A stretch of 5,900 nt of DNA, taken from the NCBI GenBank assembly GCA_013817065.1, contig JACDDJ010000319.1:1-5900 (forward strand). Reading direction: 5' to 3'. Source of the stretch: Acidobacteriota bacterium. GTDB lineage: Bacteria; Acidobacteriota; Vicinamibacteria; Vicinamibacterales; 2-12-FULL-66-21. This document shows, piece by piece, positions 5,492 to 5,900 of the stretch. The notes below the pieces were generated by a model that saw only the letters and a program-made list of their open reading frames with translations, ran no database searches and was not told where the DNA came from. The position numbers and the translations under genes were made by a program. Within the stretch, counting starts at the first letter, position 1, and the number at the start of each line of letters is the position of its first letter.

Positions 5492-5817
5492 CGGCGGAAC
5501 TGGAGGCACTCAAGAATCGCGTACGGTACTTGATTGAGACCCGTAGTTGGCAGACTGACGGTGAATGGAAAGAGAGCGTGGTGCGTCAGGTGTTGAAGCG
5601 CCATCTGCCGCCGTCTATTGCTATAGGTCGAGGCTTCGTGGTGACCGCGGACGATGCATCCAGCCAGTTGGACGTCCTGCTCTTCGACGCAACAAAGCCT
5701 GTGCTTTTCCGCGACGGTGACTTGGCTTTCGTTACTCCCGATGCGGTCGTGGGAATCATCGAAGTAGAATCACGCGCCACTCCGTTCATCGTGAACACTC
5801 ATTCCGTTTCAACGTGA

Positions 5818-5900
5818 ACGCGCGTTGGACTAACCCGCTTCGCGGGAGGCGGTAGCGCCCGCTTCCGGCTGCGATCCGTGCATCCGGCTCTCCTCCCCGT
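5818..5900. other. Structured 3' edge of the window
   Basis: No gene is visible. CCCGC-TTC-GCGGG (5834-5846) is a perfect hairpin, and a further CCCGC (5858-5862) can compete for the same GCGGG. Repeated GC-rich stems with TTC/TTCG turns could be the start of a structured RNA, an element end or an attC-like site. The window ends before this can be decided. Confidence 0.35.

Larger units (their letters stand above)
3950..5817 (+). pseudogene. DUF6602-type nuclease-like protein, interrupted by an IS
   Basis: The third gene of the operon starts at ATG 3950, eight bases after the previous stop, with AGGGG at 3940-3944 as a plausible ribosome binding site. Codons 1-9 plus CTA (MKVERYLLSL) are followed by an IS at 3981. 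The rest resumes at 5488. Removing the IS and one CTAA gives MKVERYLLSL-TAELEALKNR and on without a break to TGA 5815-5817, 118 residues. The body matches the DUF6602 pattern: SWQTDGEWKES, a GRGFVVT strand, SSQLDVLLFDATKPVLF with Asp71, and VTPDAVVGIIEVES with Glu101. This is a PD-(D/E)XK-like core in which the usual Lys of EVK is Glu103 here. DUF6602 proteins are typically longer, so the end after RATP is probably a second lesion. Downstream of the IS, a short frame could start at ATT/TTG codons near 5530. Identification is good; function is unproven. Confidence 0.8.

Noticed and set aside
1..5900. CRISPR array
   Set aside because: No regularly spaced direct repeats were seen anywhere.

Overview
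This GC-rich bacterial window looks like an accessory, insertion-sequence-rich region. The host cannot be fixed from it. A soil-type lineage such as Acidobacteriota would fit, because tRNAs of the unusual shape seen here are known mainly from that phylum and from metagenomes; this is an inference, not an identification.

Layout. Bases 1-501 hold no gene I can support. Bases about 502-1475 are a decayed IS3-family element. Its orfA is broken by an 8-bp tandem duplication, its orfB by a 1-nt deletion, and its 3' part, including the third catalytic residue, is missing. The programmed frameshift signal (A7 plus a palindromic hairpin) is still intact. Bases 1476-1841 are an orphan stretch rich in small hairpins. 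A promoter-like -35/-10 pair with 17-bp spacing (1842-1870) then precedes a 90-nt class II tRNA gene (1883-1972).

The tRNA is the highlight. It folds perfectly as a 9/3 acceptor/T-stem allo-tRNA with a selenocysteine-tRNA-like 6-bp D-stem and 4-nt D-loop, a UUCG-capped variable arm, discriminator G73 (serine-type) and anticodon UAG. Only 20 nt later a TTG-start gene begins. Its Shine-Dalgarno sequence is exactly complementary to the tRNA 3' acceptor strand, so tRNA folding and translation of the operon could be mutually linked.

The operon holds three genes: a winged-helix DNA-binding protein (1993-2451); a 497-residue protein with a C-terminal PD-(D/E)XK nuclease motif, overlapping it by 4 nt (2448-3941); and a DUF6602-type, restriction-nuclease-like protein (3950 onward). 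The third gene is split after codon 10 by a 1507-bp IS1182-like element (3981-5487) flanked by a CTAA target duplication. Removing the element plus one CTAA restores one continuous reading frame. The transposase stop codon is supplied by the duplicated target. The rejoined third protein is short (118 residues) and probably lost its C-terminus near 5780-5817, so the locus appears to be decaying.

Taken together, the locus looks like an allo-tRNA linked to a possible nuclease-based defence or conflict operon. The tRNA structure, gene boundaries and insertion geometry are read directly from the sequence. The defence role and tRNA-gated control are inference.
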